Translations under genes and position numbers: made by a program
In this document: positions 19,852 to 30,638 of the stretch, one piece after another
How the letters are laid out: every line of letters starts with the position of its first letter
Numbering within the stretch: position 1 is the stretch's first letter
Notes under the pieces: generated by a model
What the model was told of the DNA's origin: nothing
What the model saw: only the letters and a program-made list of their open reading frames with translations
The model's database searches: none
Source of the DNA: Shewanella sp. NFH-SH190041
GTDB taxonomy: Bacteria; Pseudomonadota; Gammaproteobacteria; Enterobacterales; Shewanellaceae
Direction of reading: 5' to 3'
Assembly: GCF_024363255.1 (NCBI RefSeq)
Contig: NZ_AP026070.1
Location: forward strand, 1,302,001-1,366,000
Length of the DNA: 64,000 nucleotides

Positions 19852-20361
19852 TTATTGGCAGGCTATCTCTTTGTCTTGTGATAGGCGTATTCTGCCAGCA
19901 TTACTGATAATCACTGCACGTGAATAAGGGCTATCGGCACTGCCGGGGCAGTATCTCAAGGTGCCATTGGTTCCTGATGCGAGTCCGGTTGGTAAAAAGC
20001 GGATCGCACTGCGACTATAGCTGACAGTATCTTCATGATGAAAGGCCTCAAGCTGGAATAGTATTTTATCATCGGTCTCGAATTTGCCATATTCGCCATT
20101 ATCGATAAAAACAGTTAACCCTTGCTGCCATTGATTGATACAGAGGTTATTGTTCAAAGGACAAACGGTAATACGGGCACCATAACTAATGGCATGGCTG
20201 CGGGCAAATAACAGATGCTGCTGAATTTTTTGTATATTGCTGTCGGCGCGAAAATGGCGGTAACTGTCGGCCAGGCTGGGAACGCCCACCCCCAGTAAAA
20301 TAGCGGCGATCAGCAGGGTAATAATCAGCTCCACGAGGGAGAAACCTGTAGCGTGTGTCAT
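19852..20361 (-). CDS. FimT/GspH-type minor pilin (second copy)
   Basis: A 169-residue protein of the same family as its neighbour: MTHATG/FSLVELIITLLIAAI, then QQHLLFARSHAISYGARITV, CPLNNNLCINQW and FIDNGEYG. The frame is open from 20439, but ATG 20361 follows AAGGA at proper distance and places the prepilin cleavage site at residue 6. The two genes are separated by 82 bases and probably co-transcribed from the glnB side. The paralogues share the domain but differ in most residues. Confidence 0.85.
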   Translation of the reverse strand: MTHATGFSLVELIITLLIAAILLGVGVPSLADSYRHFRADSNIQKIQQHLLFARSHAISYGARITVCPLNNNLCINQWQQGLTVFIDNGEYGKFETDDKILFQLEAFHHEDTVSYSRSAIRFLPTGLASGTNGTLRYCPGSADSPYSRAVIISNAGRIRLSQDKEIACQ

Positions 20362-20461
20362 GCGCTCATCCTTGAGGATTGTGCTTGCCCGGTAGGCGAA
20401 TATTTTTAAGTTTAGTTCAGCTTCATTCCCCCGTAACACTGCGAAATTTTTCTATAAAAAG

Positions 20462-20476
20462 TTATCATCGTGATAA
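20462..20476. promoter_or_regulatory. Dyad upstream of glnB
   Basis: TTATCA TCG TGATAA is a perfect 6-bp inverted repeat with a 3-base spacer, about 50 bases before the glnB ATG and ahead of a TATAAA sequence. The bound factor, if any, is unknown. Confidence 0.35.
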
Positions 20477-20524
20477 GCTTTATGCCGGTATCCCTATAAA
20501 TAGACTGTCTGTGTTGAGGAGTAA

Positions 20525-20866
<342 letters not shown>

Positions 20867-20939
20867 ATTTGACTGCGCCGTGATACGCTTTATAGACATA
20901 TCTTGGCTAACGAAGTGTGTTGAAAATGTTTGTGAAAAC

Positions 20940-20974
20940 AAAAATCCGATGGCGGGCCATCGGATTTTTTTATG
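20940..20974. terminator. Terminator between glnB and proS
   Basis: AAAATCCGATGGC GG GCCATCGGATTTTTTT: a 13-bp stem with A and T tracts on both sides, usable by glnB and by the convergent proS. Confidence 0.9.
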
Positions 20975-21039
20975 TTGTCAGCCTCACCCTATCAATGACT
21001 AAGGGTAAGGCTGAATAGTGAAACGCAACTTAGTTTCAC

Positions 21040-22755
21040 TTAGGCTTGAATATTGGCTTTGATAAAGTCAACAATCTGATCGAAAGGCACTTCCTGCTTT
21101 TCACCGGTGCGGCGGTTTTTGTATTCAAATACGCCAGCATCGATATTACGGTCACCGATAACGATAGTGTGTGGCAGACCAATCAGTTCCATATCAGCAA
21201 ACATCACGCCTGGACGCTCTTTACGATCATCAAACAGCACTTCTACACCGGCGGCGGTCAGATCGGCATACAGCTTCTCTGCAATTTCAGTGACGCGGTG
21301 AGACTTGTGCATATTCATTGGCAGAATACCCACTTGGAATGGCGCAATAGCGGCTGGCCAGATAATACCGCGGTCATCGTGGTTTTGCTCAATTGCAGCG
21401 GCTACGATACGGCTAACACCCACACCATAACAGCCCATGATCAGAGTTTGTGCTTTGCCGTTTTCATCCAGAACAGTGGCATTCATGGCTTTGGAATAAG
21501 CTGTGCCTAACTGGAAGATATGACCCACTTCAATCCCGCGAGCAAAAGCATAGGTGCCTTTGCCATCAGGTGTGGTTTCACCTTCCACTACGTTACGAAT
21601 ATCAGCGGCTTGAGCCAGTGGCAGATCACGCTCCCAGTTTACGCCAAACAGGTGCTTATCATCTTCATTGGCACCAACCACAAAATCACTCATTACGGCA
21701 ACGCTGTGATCGATAAATACTGGAATATTCAGACCAACAGGGCCCAGAGAGCCAGTACCTGCACCCAGTACAGCGCGGATTTCGTCTTCAGAAGCAAATT
21801 CCAGTGGTGCGGCAACCAGTTCCAGCTTATCAGCTTTGACTTCGTTCAGCTCGTGATCGCCACGGACAACCAAGGCAACCAGTGGAGCTTCTTCAGTGGC
21901 ACCACGAACAATCAGAGTTTTGGCAGTTTTCTTGATATCCAGACCAAATTGCTCAACCAATTCAGCGATGGTTTTAGCATTTGGCGTATCAACTTTACGT
22001 ATTTCTTCTGTTGCTGCCTGACGGGTTTCAGTCGGTAGTGGCGCTTCGGCTTTTTCAATGTTGGCGGCGTAATCACTGCCAGTAGAATAAGCAATTAAAT
22101 CTTCGCCGCTGCCAGCCAGTACGTGGAACTCGTGTGACAGAGAGCCACCGATAGAGCCAGTGTCGGCCAGTACAGGGCGGAAAGCCAGACCCATACGGTT
22201 CATGATGTTGCAGTAAGCATCGTACATGGCGTGATAAGTTTCGTTCAGGGTTTCCTGATCCAGATGGAAAGAGTAAGCATCTTTCATCAGGAATTCGCGA
22301 GAGCGCATCACACCGAAGCGAGGACGAACTTCATCACGGAATTTGGTCTGAATTTGATACAGGTTCAGTGGCAGCTGCTTGTAAGAGCTAACTTCTTTAC
22401 GAACCAAATCAGTAATCACTTCTTCGTGGGTTGGACCCAGTACGAAATCACGGTTGTTGCGATCGGTAAAACGCAGCAGTTCAGGGCCAAATTTGTCCCA
22501 ACGGCCGGTTTCTACCCACAGATCACCTGGCTGTACCATTGGCATCAGGATTTCGCAGGCACCGGCTTTGTTCATTTCTTCGCGCACAATGGCTTCTACT
22601 TTGCGCAGTACCCGCAGACCTGTCGGCAGGTAGCTGTATAGGCCTGAAGCGTTGCGGCGGATCATGCCGGCACGCAGCATAAGCTGGTGGCTGACAACTT
22701 CTGCGTTGGCAGGGGTTTCTTTCTGTGTTGATAGCAGGTATTTGCTGACTCGCAT
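21040..22755 (-). CDS. proS: Proline-tRNA ligase
   Basis: A 571-residue class II synthetase of the long bacterial type that carries an editing (INS) domain between motifs 2 and 3. Recognisable stretches are [20 protein letters not shown] (motif 1 area), the editing-domain stretch [20 protein letters not shown], and motif 3 with [20 protein letters not shown] 22755 gives the family N-terminus ([15 protein letters not shown]); a start at 22770 is in frame but not conserved. Confidence 0.97.
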   Translation of the reverse strand: MRVSKYLLSTQKETPANAEVVSHQLMLRAGMIRRNASGLYSYLPTGLRVLRKVEAIVREEMNKAGACEILMPMVQPGDLWVETGRWDKFGPELLRFTDRNNRDFVLGPTHEEVITDLVRKEVSSYKQLPLNLYQIQTKFRDEVRPRFGVMRSREFLMKDAYSFHLDQETLNETYHAMYDAYCNIMNRMGLAFRPVLADTGSIGGSLSHEFHVLAGSGEDLIAYSTGSDYAANIEKAEAPLPTETRQAATEEIRKVDTPNAKTIAELVEQFGLDIKKTAKTLIVRGATEEAPLVALVVRGDHELNEVKADKLELVAAPLEFASEDEIRAVLGAGTGSLGPVGLNIPVFIDHSVAVMSDFVVGANEDDKHLFGVNWERDLPLAQAADIRNVVEGETTPDGKGTYAFARGIEVGHIFQLGTAYSKAMNATVLDENGKAQTLIMGCYGVGVSRIVAAAIEQNHDDRGIIWPAAIAPFQVGILPMNMHKSHRVTEIAEKLYADLTAAGVEVLFDDRKERPGVMFADMELIGLPHTIVIGDRNIDAGVFEYKNRRTGEKQEVPFDQIVDFIKANIQA

Positions 22756-22835
22756 TACCGTAAAGTCCAAAAATGAAATTGAATGGGCGCCATTTTATCA
22801 CTTGGCTGACACTTGTCACCTGTGGTGGAACATCT

Positions 22836-23495
22836 TTATCCTGCCTGAAATAGGGCAAGTTCAGGTTTTTGGCGTCGATCACCAATAATTTTGGCCGGGT
22901 TGCCCGCTACTATGGCCCAATCAGGAACATCTTTGGTGACGATAGCGCCCATGCCAATCACGGCGTGATCGCCCACTTTGACACCATCAACAATCCCTGC
23001 CTGTGCTCCAATCCAAACATCCTTACCAATAATCACCCCTTTTGACTGTGATTTTTGTTTATAAATAGGGTGGTTAGGCGCCATACCATGGTTAAAGGCA
23101 TAGATAGTGACATTATTGGCAATTCGGCTTTGATCGCCGATAACAATGCCTTTGCTGCCGCCATCTAAAGAACAATTGTGATTGATAGCCACTTCATTAC
23201 CCAATGTAATGGGGCCATGCAGAAAACAACCTGCAGCAATCATGCACTGATCACCGATATGAATATCCCGCCCCGGCTCAGCAAACAATTCCGTTTCCGG
23301 GGCAATAAAACAACGCTGGCCAAATGAAACCGTTTCTAATTGACTAAACTCTGCCTGAATAGCTTCCTGCCAGGGTAGAGCCCACGTTAAGTGTTTTTCT
23401 TTTAGGGAAAAATATAACCAGGGCATCCAAGAGAGACGTTTTTTATGCTGTGTTCGGTAATCCGGTGACATGGGGGGTAATTTTATGGGGGACAC
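22836..23495 (-). CDS. Hexapeptide-repeat acetyltransferase (LacA/NodL type)
   Basis: A 219-residue protein with a left-handed beta-helix of hexapeptide repeats ([59 protein letters not shown]) ending in the family signature [12 protein letters not shown]. Such enzymes transfer an acetyl group from acetyl-CoA to sugars. The acceptor cannot be told. The GTG at 23495 is used as start; an ATG at 23471 is the alternative, and neither has a good ribosome-binding site. Confidence 0.85.
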   Translation of the reverse strand: MSPIKLPPMSPDYRTQHKKRLSWMPWLYFSLKEKHLTWALPWQEAIQAEFSQLETVSFGQRCFIAPETELFAEPGRDIHIGDQCMIAAGCFLHGPITLGNEVAINHNCSLDGGSKGIVIGDQSRIANNVTIYAFNHGMAPNHPIYKQKSQSKGVIIGKDVWIGAQAGIVDGVKVGDHAVIGMGAIVTKDVPDWAIVAGNPAKIIGDRRQKPELALFQAG

Positions 23496-23561
23496 AAAGC
23501 CGTTATTTTACCTGCCGGGATCCGCGGGGTAAATGTTAGGTGGGTGAGATGAAGTATCCAA

Positions 23562-23828
23562 TTAGCGCAATTGGCTGTCTTTGCTGCCGCGCCGATTCAT
23601 CAGCGCGTGGCGCATTTGATGTTGATCCGCCTCCTGCTGACAAGCAACACAGAGTTTGACTCCACCAATGGCTAGCTGTCTAGCCACCGGAATAGGCTCA
23701 TCGCATTCTAGGCAATGGCTTAAACTCTCCCCCTGAGGCAATCTTGAACGAGCCTGCAGTACGGCATCATCAATATCTGAATCTATCTGCTCTTGTACCG
23801 CACCATCTTTTGCCCAACCTGATGCCAT
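23562..23828 (-). CDS. DksA/TraR-type zinc-finger protein
   Basis: An 88-residue protein with a C4 zinc finger (CLECDEPIP ... LCVACQQEAD) in the DksA/TraR C-terminal arrangement, preceded by a short helix. It resembles E. coli YbiI. It lacks the long coiled-coil of DksA, so it may bind the RNA polymerase secondary channel only weakly or not at all. AGGAG precedes the ATG. Confidence 0.85.
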   Translation of the reverse strand: MASGWAKDGAVQEQIDSDIDDAVLQARSRLPQGESLSHCLECDEPIPVARQLAIGGVKLCVACQQEADQHQMRHALMNRRGSKDSQLR

Positions 23829-24183
23829 TTTCGATCTCCTTGTCCTGTCGATTACGGCCTAAATTATACTGCTAAGCGCGGTGCTGATAACGATACCCAC
23901 CTGTAAAGCTGTTTTTACTTGCGGCAATAATGACCTTAGGTATATGGCGCGAGGGTGATAACCGGTAAAACAAAGATGTGACTGAATCGGGGGGCTGAAA
24001 GGGTGAATTCTCACCGTTTAGTATATTGGTGATATAGCGTTTGGAGCCGCGTTGCATGTTTGCTTAATGCGTCAGTTATCAGTTTGATCATTTTGGCGCT
24101 ATCTCTATATCAAACACCCTATCTAATATAAGAAATTAGAGAGGGTGCCATATAGAGAAAACGCAGATATTAGCTCACTGGTT
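23829..24183. other. Intergenic stretch with a long imperfect hairpin
   Basis: I see no convincing gene here. A 61-codon minus-strand frame (23872-24057) has no motif. At 24103-24157, CTCTATAT and CACCCTATCTAAT pair with ATTAGAGAGGGTG and ATATAGAG, forming a two-part hairpin of about 20 bp with one mismatch. It lies just beyond the trmO stop and could slow or end its transcript, but the T tract is poor. Confidence 0.5.
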
Positions 24184-24897
24184 TTAGTTCACTTTTTTAA
24201 GTTCAATAACCTGAGCTTTACCGTCATCAATACGCCAGAAAATATCCAGATCATACAGGGCAACCTGATAGAGCTTGGGATCTTGCTTGGCTTTTTTATA
24301 CGCGGGGCGTGGGTCTTGCGCCAGTACGGTACGGATCAATGATTCCAGATCGGGGCTTTGCTCTCTGGCACTAAAGTGAGCGATTTGTGCCACAGCTTGA
24401 GGGCTAAATTGTACATCAATTAGCTCAGGGGCTTCGTGGGCCATGCCGCCTTGGGCATCTGCGATAGCATCTGAAAATGGAATATAGGGTTTGATATCAA
24501 TAATTGGCGTGCCATCAAGCAGATCCATACCTGAAATTTCCAGACAGACTTTGCCTTTGCGCTTCACAATGCCATGAAGCCTTACCACGCTTTGTCCAAT
24601 CCCGTTGGGACGGAATGTGGAGCGTGTGGCAAATACGCCCAGTTTTTCATTCCCGCCTAGCCGAGGTGGACGCACAGTGGTTTTCCAGCCCTGGGCCAGA
24701 TTTTCATGGAAACAGAACAATAGCCAAATATGGCTATATTGTGTCAGGCCACGCACGGCATCCATATGGTTAAATTCTGGGGTTAGCTCAACATAACCCC
24801 TGGCATCGGCCAGTCCGGGCTGTCTTGGAATACCGAATTTCTGTTTATAAGGAGTGCGGCAGAGCGCGACTGCTTGGATTTGGCTGGAAAAACTCAT
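24184..24897 (-). CDS. trmO: tRNA t6A37 N6-methyltransferase TrmO
   Basis: A 237-residue SAM-dependent enzyme of the TsaA/YaeB family that methylates threonylcarbamoyladenosine at position 37 of tRNA-Thr. Motifs are FGIPRQPGL, YSHIWLLFCFHEN, RPPRLGGNEKLGVFATRSTF, RPNGIGQSVVRL and the C-terminal DPRPAYKK. It lies downstream of rcsF, separated by 81 bases. Confidence 0.93.
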   Translation of the reverse strand: MSFSSQIQAVALCRTPYKQKFGIPRQPGLADARGYVELTPEFNHMDAVRGLTQYSHIWLLFCFHENLAQGWKTTVRPPRLGGNEKLGVFATRSTFRPNGIGQSVVRLHGIVKRKGKVCLEISGMDLLDGTPIIDIKPYIPFSDAIADAQGGMAHEAPELIDVQFSPQAVAQIAHFSAREQSPDLESLIRTVLAQDPRPAYKKAKQDPKLYQVALYDLDIFWRIDDGKAQVIELKKVN

Positions 24898-24978
24898 GGA
24901 TTAGATCTTGTTGGTCAAAGAAAAAGAATCAGCCCCTGTCGCGATTTGCCGCATACAGGGGCGCGAAGCAGATTGGTA

Positions 24979-25380
24979 TTAATTAGCTTGCATGACGATG
25001 GCTTGGCCAATGCAGACGGCACGGGTCAGACAGCCACCCTCAGGATCTTGATAAGTCACGCAGTTATTTAAGATAACAGCATTACCGCCTTTGTTGGCGG
25101 CAGCGAGTCGTAAACGGGTTCGGGCGTCACTCAGTGAGGCTGGTGGATTATCTGCATAGACTTGGCAAGATTCGCCATCAACCAACCCCAGTGGATTAAA
25201 AGGTCGTGGTGGGTCCTGATTTTTTTGTACTAGCAGTACTTGGCCTGCTTTAAAGTAATCGGCCACATTGTCAAGGTTAAGATTGGTATTGACACTGTAG
25301 TGACTGGCGCAGCCGGATAACATGCTGCTAAGCAACATTGTCAGGATAAGGCTCCCGACTTTTAGAGGAAAAGCATTCAT
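24979..25380 (-). CDS. rcsF: RcsF-like outer-membrane lipoprotein
   Basis: A 133-residue lipoprotein with a signal peptide and lipobox (LLSSMLSGC). The folded domain matches RcsF, the envelope-stress sensor of the Rcs phosphorelay: LGLVDGESCQVY, LRLAAANKGGNAVILNNC, GGCLTRAVCIGQA, with the four cysteines that form the two disulfides. ATG 25380 is chosen because it gives a compact signal peptide. No Rcs kinase or regulator lies in this window, so the partner is unknown. Confidence 0.85.
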   Translation of the reverse strand: MNAFPLKVGSLILTMLLSSMLSGCASHYSVNTNLNLDNVADYFKAGQVLLVQKNQDPPRPFNPLGLVDGESCQVYADNPPASLSDARTRLRLAAANKGGNAVILNNCVTYQDPEGGCLTRAVCIGQAIVMQAN

Positions 25381-25449
25381 AAGCACCGGTCTTACATTGA
25401 ACACGGCGCAAAACAAATTGCGCCGCTGAAGATAATTGTGTTTGAAATT

Positions 25450-26715
25450 CTATCGCTTCAGGTACTTTTGATAAAGCTGTCTGTGGCGATTATTCAAATC
25501 CACTTGCCGGCCATCGATAAACAAGGCTGTGACCCTGTTGGTTAACGGATCGAACAAATCTCCTTCACTGACTACTAAAGATGCCCGATAACCCGGGGCG
25601 ATGGCTCCCATGTCATTGATGCCAAGTAATTGCGCCGGGGTTAAGGTAAGGGCCTTGAGCGCCGCTTGATAACTCAGGCCATAAGCGATACTTTGCCCAC
25701 CGGTAAAAGGCAAATTGCGACTGTTCCAATCTTCTGGTTGGGCGAGGGCAAACGGAAGCTTGGCTGCGGCCAGTTTTGCCGGGATAGAAAAGGGCAAATC
25801 AATCGGTTCATCATCCCGTCGTGGCAGGCTAAATACATGGGGATAGATAATTGTGGCCTTGATACGCTTGAGCGCTGCTGCCATTTGCCAAGCGTCATAG
25901 CCACCGACGATCACCGGGCCGAGTTCAAACTGTTTAGCAAACTGAATAATCTGCTCTAATTGCTGCTTACTATCGGCGTGGATAAAGAGTTTAGCGCTGC
26001 CATCAAATAACCCCGCCATCGCTTGCCAGCGTAAAGTTTGCGGCTCGGTGGCTGTTATTTTACCCGCTTGATTGAAATGTCTGGCTTGGATAAAGGTCTG
26101 GATAATGTCATCCACTTGCTGCTGTTGACTCGCAACCGCCTTTTTCTCCGTCTTATGCCGATGAGGTTTCGGATTATCGGGCCAGACTAAATGCAAGGCG
26201 GTTGGTGTTGCCACAATGGCATCATCAATAGTCCAGCTATCGAGATTCACTAAAATGGATTGTCCGGTCAGTCCTTTTCCCCTCGGGGTGATTTGCGCAT
26301 GGCTGATGCCATTAACTCTCACGGTTGGAATAAGCTCAGAGTCTGGATTGAAGGCCGTTGCTGCAACGAGGTCTGGATTATGCCGCCCGGTTTCTGCTTT
26401 ATCTACTGTTGCGCGCACCATTTCAATTTCGTTCAGCCCCAATGTGGTATTCAGTGCAATTAAACCAGGATAGAGCTGTTTGCCGCTTAAATCATGGACG
26501 ATGGCATTGCGGTGCTGCAAATTGCGGCCGACCTGATCTATTACTCCGTTAATGAGCAACACGTCGGTGTCGAATTTCGTCCCTGCGATTACTGTGTGCA
26601 CAGTAGCATTTTTCAATAAAATAGCCTGTTGTTGCGCAGGCGCAGGGATCATGTCGTGTGCCAGGGCCACCGGGGATATAAGCAATAGAAAGAGTTGGCA
26701 GAGTAATCGGGTCAT
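25450..26715 (-). CDS. Periplasmic amidohydrolase-like protein lacking metal ligands
   Basis: A 421-residue protein with a signal peptide (LLCQLFLLLISPVALA). The fold is that of imidazolonepropionase-like amidohydrolases: an N-terminal beta-sandwich (ILLKNATVHTVIAGTKFDTD), a barrel, and the C-terminal MGAIAPGYRASLVVSEGDLF. At the place of the metal-binding HxH (normally GxIDxHxH) it has YPGLIALNTTLGL, so the first two histidines are absent and hydrolysis by the usual mechanism is unlikely. It directly follows the larger, broken amidohydrolase gene and may be its non-catalytic partner. GGAG precedes the start. Confidence 0.75.
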   Translation of the reverse strand: MTRLLCQLFLLLISPVALAHDMIPAPAQQQAILLKNATVHTVIAGTKFDTDVLLINGVIDQVGRNLQHRNAIVHDLSGKQLYPGLIALNTTLGLNEIEMVRATVDKAETGRHNPDLVAATAFNPDSELIPTVRVNGISHAQITPRGKGLTGQSILVNLDSWTIDDAIVATPTALHLVWPDNPKPHRHKTEKKAVASQQQQVDDIIQTFIQARHFNQAGKITATEPQTLRWQAMAGLFDGSAKLFIHADSKQQLEQIIQFAKQFELGPVIVGGYDAWQMAAALKRIKATIIYPHVFSLPRRDDEPIDLPFSIPAKLAAAKLPFALAQPEDWNSRNLPFTGGQSIAYGLSYQAALKALTLTPAQLLGINDMGAIAPGYRASLVVSEGDLFDPLTNRVTALFIDGRQVDLNNRHRQLYQKYLKR

Positions 26716-26733
26716 TGCGGGTGTCTCCAGTCA

Positions 26734-29700
26734 TTAATGCCAAGCATCATAATGGGTATCACATTGCCAACGAGGCTCTGTTGGTCGGTTATCTGTTTCT
26801 CCATCTCGGCGGTTTTGCGGGCTGGCCAGGATTTTTTGGATCAGTGCTTGCCGTTCTTTTATCAGAGCCATTGTTTCTTGTTGGTTTGCCTTGCGATCAA
26901 AATACTGCCGGCCATCGACCCAGACAGAGAGGGTTTTGCTATAAACCGACAGGGGAGATTGATCCCACAGCACTAAGTCCGCTTGTTTGCCGATTTCGAT
27001 AGAGCCAACCTGCGCCTCGATACCCAGTTGCTTGGCCGGATTGATAGTGATCATCGCCAATGCATCTTGCGGCGACATATCACAATACATCATGGATTTT
27101 GCGGCTTCCTGATTTAGGCGCCGCTGCATTTCGTCATCATCAGAGTTGATGCTGGTGAGCACGCCATGTCGCTGCATGAGGCAGGTGTTTTGTGGAATGG
27201 CATCGTATACTTCAAATTTGTAAGCCCACCAATCTGAAAAGGTCGATGCGCCAGCCCCATGGGCGGCCAACTCTTGCGCTACCTTATAGCCTTCCAGTAC
27301 ATGGGTGAAGGTACTGACTTGGATATTGAATGATTGCGCCAGTTTTAAAAACATCAAAATTTCAGATTGCACGTATGAGTGAATATGGATATCGCGCTGG
27401 TTCTGCAAGATTTCGCCCAGTGCCTGTAGCCGGTAATTCAGTTTAGGGCTAGCCTGGAATTGTTGCTGTTGTGGGGACAGCGTTTGGTATGTTTGCCAGC
27501 GCTGAAGATAGTCCTGAGCTTGGGTAAAGGCATGGCGGAAGGTGGCTTCAACACCCATTCGGGTTTGTGGAAAGCGCCGAGTGTATTTATCTCCCCAATT
27601 ACTCTGTTTGACATTTTCACCTAGGGCAAATTTGATTGTCCCCGGTGCGTTGGCAAATTTGAGCCCGGAGGCGTTTTCTCCCCAACGTAGTTTGATTAGC
27701 TGTGCTTGTCCCCCGATAGGGTTCGCACTGCCATGCAGTAATTGCGCTGTGGTCACGCCGCCCGCTAATGAGCGGTAAATGGCGATATCATCTGGGTTAA
27801 TCACATCGCCGATTTTCACTTCGGCACTGATGGCATCAGAGCCTTCATTAACGCCACCATTGATTGCGATATGGCTATGCTCGTCAATGAAACCTGGGGT
27901 GAGGTGTTGCCCCTTGGCATCAATTTGTACAAAGCCGGTCGGGGTTCTGAGTTGCTGGCCTATTTGCGTAATTTTTCCTTGTTCAATAATGACATCCGTA
28001 TTGGGCAGAATTCCTTTCGTACTGCTAGTCCAGACGGTGGCATTACGGATATGTAGTTGTTGCTGCATGGGTAGAGACTGGCGGCCAAAGGCCACGTTAG
28101 GCTGGGTAAGGCGTCCAGCATATACAGGTTCAAAGTTTGATATTTTGGTTGGGGTGTCAGGGATGTTTTTATGGGCACTGTGGGAGAGCCGTTTAGCGGT
28201 AATGCCTGCTTTAGTGCCATGACTTGTGATCATCTGACCATGTAAGCTGTGATTGTGATGATCAAACCAGAGTGTAAAGCGGCTTATCCCGGGATAAGCT
28301 GGTGTTGCTAATGGGGCACTGAAACTGAATTTATCGCCACTAACAGTTTGCTATGTGACCTTAATAGGCCTTGGTGACTGCGGCGTTTGAGTGTCGGTAT
28401 TGTGGAATGTGAGTGTCGAGCTGATTTCGCTACGCTGTTTATTGGTTTCCAAACGGAGAAACACAGCTTTCCCGTTAGGAAGCATAAGTTGGTAATGCCG
28501 GTTTTATTGGTGATGACAGACGGGATCAGTTCGTGTTGATTACCTTGAAGCCATACTTGGTGAATTTGACCATTGGTAAAAATATCGCCTTTTACCACGA
28601 TAAAATCTGCCATCATGCCGGGTTTAAGTTGGCCTGCTATATCACTAATGCCAGCAATTTTTGCCGCTTCTGTCGTGAGTGCCGCTAGGGCCGTATCTTT
28701 GGCTAAACCATGGGAAATGGCCTGGCGTAACCGGGGAATAAATTGCTTTGCGTCAATATCATGCAGTGTTAATGCAAAAGGTATCCCTGCAGCAGATAGA
28801 CTGGCAGCGTTGCCTGGCGCGCGCTCCCAATGTCTCATTTTGGCCAAAGAAAGGGCATTTTCATTGGCTGAATCACTGACATTGGGTGCTTTAGGGTAAT
28901 TTAAAGGAATAATAACAGGATGTTGCAATTTTTTTAGTTCAGATATTCTGGCATATTCTCTACCGTTACCTAAGAGTGCTCCCGATAATTGCAATTCATT
29001 TAGTAAATGTCCTGCCCTTAATTGATCATTAAGATTATCTGTGGCGAATAAATAGTGCTGATTGGGATTGATTAAGTTAGTCAGCGCTTGATCCATCACA
29101 GGTTTTTCTGACACTAAGTTAAAGTTTTTTTTATTTTTATTGCTTTGATACCAACGGACATCTGCAATCGTTTGTCTGATTAATGCCATACTGCCCATCA
29201 AAGAGCGGGGATATTCCATAACAGAATCGCCTTTATGGAATGAGATAAAATGCTGAGTGTGACTTTTGTATATGATTTGATTCGATGGTAAATCGGCTAA
29301 TGATAATGTAACACCTCGACCTCGAAATATGCCATTGAGCCTACTACTTTGTACCGAGGTAAAGCCATTTGATAACCATTTTTTTGCTGTTTTGTTATCT
29401 TTGTTTGCGAAATTAACCCAATTTTTTCCGCATGTATGGCAGTGTTTTTAGCTTTTGCTCCGGTACGAGGATATTCATAAACGGGTTTCTCTACGGTAAA
29501 TTCTTCTGCGGTAAACTTGATACCATAGTCAGTAAAAGGATCTATAAAACCTGGGTATAAGGTGTAGCCATTTAGATTGATTACTTTGGCTGAGCTAGGC
29601 AGTTTTTCTTTATCCAGAATAGCTTTAATCTTGTTTCCCTGAATTAATAACCCCGCATTGTGAATTTCTTTTCCTGGGGCAACAACTAATGTTGCACCTG

Positions 29701-29815
29701 TGATTGCTATTGCAGTATCGGGATGGGTATCGCGCTGGAGTGGTTCGGAAGCCATCACGGATGAACAAATAAAGCAGAACGCAGGTGATAGCGAGGATAT
29801 TAAGGGATTAAGCAT
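26734..29815 (-). pseudogene. Large tandem amidohydrolase, broken by two shifts and a stop
   Basis: Three frames together spell one protein of about 1030 residues. The first (from ATG 29815, signal peptide, YPGFIDPFTDYG) is lost after one base is missing in the A run at 29422-29427. The restored frame reads WLSNGFTSVQSSRLNGIFRG and enters the second frame (28308-29219). A second single-base loss near 28500 moves the true reading to HYQLMLPNGKAV. An amber codon at 28353-28351 follows PRPIKVT. Beyond it the reading continues open into the 499-codon frame ending at 26734, which has the metal motif GFIDEHSHIAINGG, STFTHVLEGY and TSINSDDDE. A secreted tandem amidohydrolase of this design is, as I recall, common in Shewanella. 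Here it should make no full product; the downstream catalytic half could still be translated from an internal ATG at 28233. Confidence 0.82.
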
Positions 29816-29911
29816 ATAGAGTGCACTGTTTTCACGGCCTTTAATATGCCTAAATATTAATCAAATAAAATGTAAAAACCAAGTTAAAACTGTGACTTGT
29901 ATATTTAAAAA

Positions 29912-29947
29912 GAAAAAGCCCATAGATATTAACTATGGGCTTTTTTT
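29912..29947 (-). terminator. Terminator of the H-NS family gene
   Basis: AAAAAGCCCATAG ATATTAA CTATGGGCTTTTTTT, a 13-bp stem with A and T tracts, lies just after the minus-strand gene stop at 29970 and may also serve the other direction. Confidence 0.9.
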
Positions 29948-29969
29948 GAAACGAAAGTGGTTTCAGCTA

Positions 29970-30365
29970 TTAGATCAGGAAATCGTCCATTGAACGGCCT
30001 TGATCCAATTCATGCTTGAATACTTTTGGCATACGGCCTTGACCAGTCCAAGTAACAGTTTCACCATTAACTTCAATTTGATATTTAGCTGGACGAGGAG
30101 CGCGCTTTTTAGGAGCTGCTTTTGCAGCACCAGCAACACCTAAATCATCCAGTGATAAACCTACTTCAGCCATTTGCTTACGAATTTCTTCGATTTTAGC
30201 AATACGCTCGGCCATAACAGCCTCTTCTTCTTCAACTACAGCTTCACGCTCTTCAATGATTTTTTCCAGCTTCGCTGCTAAATCACGCAGTTCTTCCAGA
30301 GACAGTTCTTTTACAGCCGCTTTAAAACGACGGGCGTGAGTCAATACTTCGAGGAATTCGCTCAT
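29970..30365 (-). CDS. hns: H-NS family nucleoid protein
   Basis: A 131-residue xenogeneic silencer. The N-terminal oligomerisation region is a long acidic coiled coil (LSLEELRDLAAKLEKIIEER ... EEEEAVMAERIAKIEEIRKQ), followed by an Ala/Lys-rich linker and the C-terminal DNA-binding domain with TWTGQGRMPKVF. The last residues (LDQGRSMDDFLI) are typical. It has a single-gene transcript with a terminator. The long A+T-rich upstream stretch suggests self-regulation, as known for hns. Confidence 0.93.
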   Translation of the reverse strand: MSEFLEVLTHARRFKAAVKELSLEELRDLAAKLEKIIEEREAVVEEEEAVMAERIAKIEEIRKQMAEVGLSLDDLGVAGAAKAAPKKRAPRPAKYQIEVNGETVTWTGQGRMPKVFKHELDQGRSMDDFLI

Positions 30366-30638
30366 AACTATTTTCGTTCCAAGTTAATTTAAAACAATCT
30401 TACGATATACGTCTGGATAAATAATAGAAACTAATATCCATTGAAGCAAATAAAAAATTCTCTTCAGAGGCTATTTTTTACAAATATTAATATTTTTTTT
30501 GTGTCAAAAAGTTCCCTGAATACAAAATTTGTTCATTTTTATGCCAATGGCACTGAGCATATTTAAACGCATTATTATGACGGTTGATTTTCACCGGGAT
30601 AATTTAGGAATAATATAACCGGAGAAATCTTGGTTCTA
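30366..30638. other. A+T-rich divergent control region
   Basis: No gene is seen. The stretch contains runs such as TATTAATATTTTTTTT, likely curved DNA suited to H-NS binding, and should hold the hns promoter (minus) and the etfB promoter (plus). Confidence 0.5.

Noticed and set aside
23872..24057. 61-codon minus-strand ORF
   Set aside because: No ribosome-binding site or recognisable composition.
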